From Spirochaetaceae bacterium (GTDB taxonomy: Bacteria; Spirochaetota; Spirochaetia; Treponematales; Breznakiellaceae): a stretch of DNA of 15,190 nt. Below the pieces are notes generated by a model. That model was not told the DNA's origin and ran no database searches. It saw only the letters and a list, made by a program, of their open reading frames with translations. Positions 14,436-15,190 of this stretch are shown piece after piece. Every line of letters starts with the position of its first letter. Position 1 is the stretch's first letter. Where the stretch lies: the NCBI GenBank assembly GCA_031290405.1, contig JAITNO010000036.1, positions 1 to 15,190 on the forward strand. The letters run 5' to 3'. The translations under genes were made by a program, and so were the position numbers.

Positions 14436-14672
14436 TCATTCAGAAAGGAAATCAGGCCCATATTCCGCCGTCGCTTCCGCCAAATTCCAGCCGCCCTCTA
14501 ACAGCGCATCAAGACCAAGACGGTCTTCCAAAACGTGCGATTCCACGGTGAAGCGCTCCTTCATAGCGCGGCGCTTGATAAAAGGCCCCTGAACGGCAGG
14601 GTCAACCCCCGGAGTGGTTTTAGTCAAAAGTTCGTCAAGCTCATAGGCTTCTTCCTCGGTCATGTCAGACAT
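14436..14672 (-). CDS. Small antitoxin-like protein, downstream partner of the 14665-14925 gene
   Basis: 78 residues from ATG 14672. GGAGGAG lies about 10 nt upstream, and the ATG overlaps the upstream stop as ATGTCTGA, so the two are translationally coupled. An earlier in-frame ATG at 14693 overlaps that GGAGGAG and is less likely. The product is acidic (MSDMTEEEAYELDELLTKTTPGVDP, with GPFIKRRA in the middle and ending GPDFLSE). This matches the small partner proteins found next to BrnT-like toxins, but I cannot place it in a named family. The C-terminal half lacks an obvious helix-turn-helix. It ends before a shared terminator. Confidence 0.65.
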   Translation of the reverse strand: MSDMTEEEAYELDELLTKTTPGVDPAVQGPFIKRRAMKERFTVESHVLEDRLGLDALLEGGWNLAEATAEYGPDFLSE

Positions 14673-14925
14673 AATAAGCGCTCTCCTCCGCATAATGATA
14701 GAATTCTTTCCTGCACTTCATGGCATGAAAGACATTGTAACTTCCATTTGCCTTTATATTATACATTATTTCAAGCAAATTGCCATTCCGGTCAAAGCCC
14801 AAGAGCAAAAACTTGTTGGCATACTTAGAAAGCAAGCCGTCAAACACGACCGTTTCCAAAGCGCGATGAATATCTTCCCTAGTAACGCCATGCCGCAGGG
14901 CCGACTCGTTAATCTGGACGACCAT
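14665..14925 (-). CDS. Toxin-like protein of BrnT/DUF4258-type appearance
   Basis: 86 residues. INESALRHGVTREDIHRALE, then FLLLGFDRNGNLLEIMYNI, then SYNVFHAMKCRKEFYHY follows the order typical of BrnT and DUF4258 proteins (helix, strand pair, C-terminal helix), which adopt a RelE-like fold and act as ribonuclease toxins. This is an assignment by appearance. GAGGAG lies 11 nt upstream of the ATG. It is 28 bp downstream of a HicB-like gene, and its 3' end overlaps the next small gene by 8 bp. Toxin-first order is as in brnT-brnA. Base composition is clearly AT-richer than the rest of the window, which suggests acquisition. Confidence 0.65.
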   Translation of the reverse strand: MVVQINESALRHGVTREDIHRALETVVFDGLLSKYANKFLLLGFDRNGNLLEIMYNIKANGSYNVFHAMKCRKEFYHYAEESAYYV

Positions 14926-14953
14926 AATCTAAGCATCTCCTCTTCAACCGTTT

Positions 14954-15151
14954 TCATGCAAGGGACAATGTGCCACTATGCCGGGCCGGTATCGCCTGCG
15001 GGTTTTCCTCCTGAGCAAGCTCGTATAAGTCCCTCAGCATATCTTCAAGCTCACCAATACTCGCCCCCTGCGTCCAATGATCAGGGTAAGCATTCAAGTA
15101 TCCCAAATACCAGCCGTCTTTTTCCTGCCAATACGTATAATCCAGTTCCAT
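14954..15151 (-). CDS. HicB-like antitoxin family protein
   Basis: 65 residues from ATG 15151, with AGGAG 6 nt upstream; the ATG at 15172 lies before that site and is less likely. DYTYWQEKDGWYLGYLNAYPDHWTQGASIGELEDMLRDLYELAQEE is the N-terminal HicB partial RNase H-like fold, and ARHSGTLSLA matches how short HicB proteins end. There is no C-terminal DNA-binding domain. No HicA is visible: the next gene downstream is a different toxin type, and only about 18 bases remain upstream in the window. It may be an orphan, or its hicA may lie just outside. Confidence 0.75.
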   Translation of the reverse strand: MELDYTYWQEKDGWYLGYLNAYPDHWTQGASIGELEDMLRDLYELAQEENPQAIPARHSGTLSLA

Positions 15152-15190
15152 AACAATCTCCTCATTCCCCATCCTACCCCATCCGCCGGC

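Noticed and set aside
14766..14957. A 63-codon frame whose ATG overlaps the HicB-like stop as ATGA
   Set aside because: It is out of frame with, and overlaps, the much better 86-residue toxin-like protein; its product (Leu/Ser/Cys-rich) shows no family pattern.
1..15190. tRNA, rRNA or insertion-sequence remnants
   Set aside because: I looked for cloverleaf-like ends, rRNA motifs, transposase motifs and terminal inverted repeats with target duplications and saw none; a dedicated scan would be needed to exclude small RNAs.

Overview
This is a GC-rich bacterial window of mostly ordinary chromosomal genes. Between them lie unusually elaborate intergenic repeats. The gene set and style (divergent FtsH, a flotillin/NfeD pair, DUF3786, a DUF58 protein behind a lipid-free secreted protein, a small outer-membrane barrel with a treponeme-like leader) suggest a diderm, possibly a spirochaete of the Treponema group. 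That placement is inference from recalled sequence style, with modest confidence. Strong GC at third codon positions opens long false reading frames opposite and across nearly every real gene.

Layout. Positions 1-4628 (-) are almost all of gltB, the glutamate synthase large subunit; its last residues run off the left edge. Positions 4635-5309 are a gene-free divergent spacer. It holds a GC-rich low-complexity stretch and then a very regular array of about 12 palindromes, one every 23 bp or so. ftsH follows (+, 5310-7187). Its stop codon shares a CTAG with the stop of a convergent DUF3786 gene (-, 7184-7813), which has its own near-consensus promoter. A short spacer (7867-8028) carries four degenerate 21-bp palindromic units. 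The yuaF/floT-like pair, NfeD-type protein then flotillin, runs on the minus strand (10038 to 8029).

Divergent from that pair is a plus-strand run: a secreted protein of unknown function (10178), a DUF58 protein (11204) and an RluA-family pseudouridine synthase (12098). The first two are tightly coupled. A terminator-like hairpin sits in the leader of this run. Positions 12839-13153 hold 15 exact-length 21-bp units built round a 14-bp palindrome, with decayed units beyond. A signal-peptide outer-membrane protein (13589-14359) has a strong ribosome binding site and an inverted repeat laid over its likely -35 region. It ends at a bidirectional intrinsic terminator that also serves a lower-GC minus-strand cassette of three small genes: a HicB-like protein, then a toxin-like/antitoxin-like pair in BrnT-BrnA order.

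The most unusual content is the three intergenic palindrome arrays, with periods close to two helical turns (21, 21 and about 23 bp). Their arm sequences change from unit to unit while the inverted symmetry is kept.
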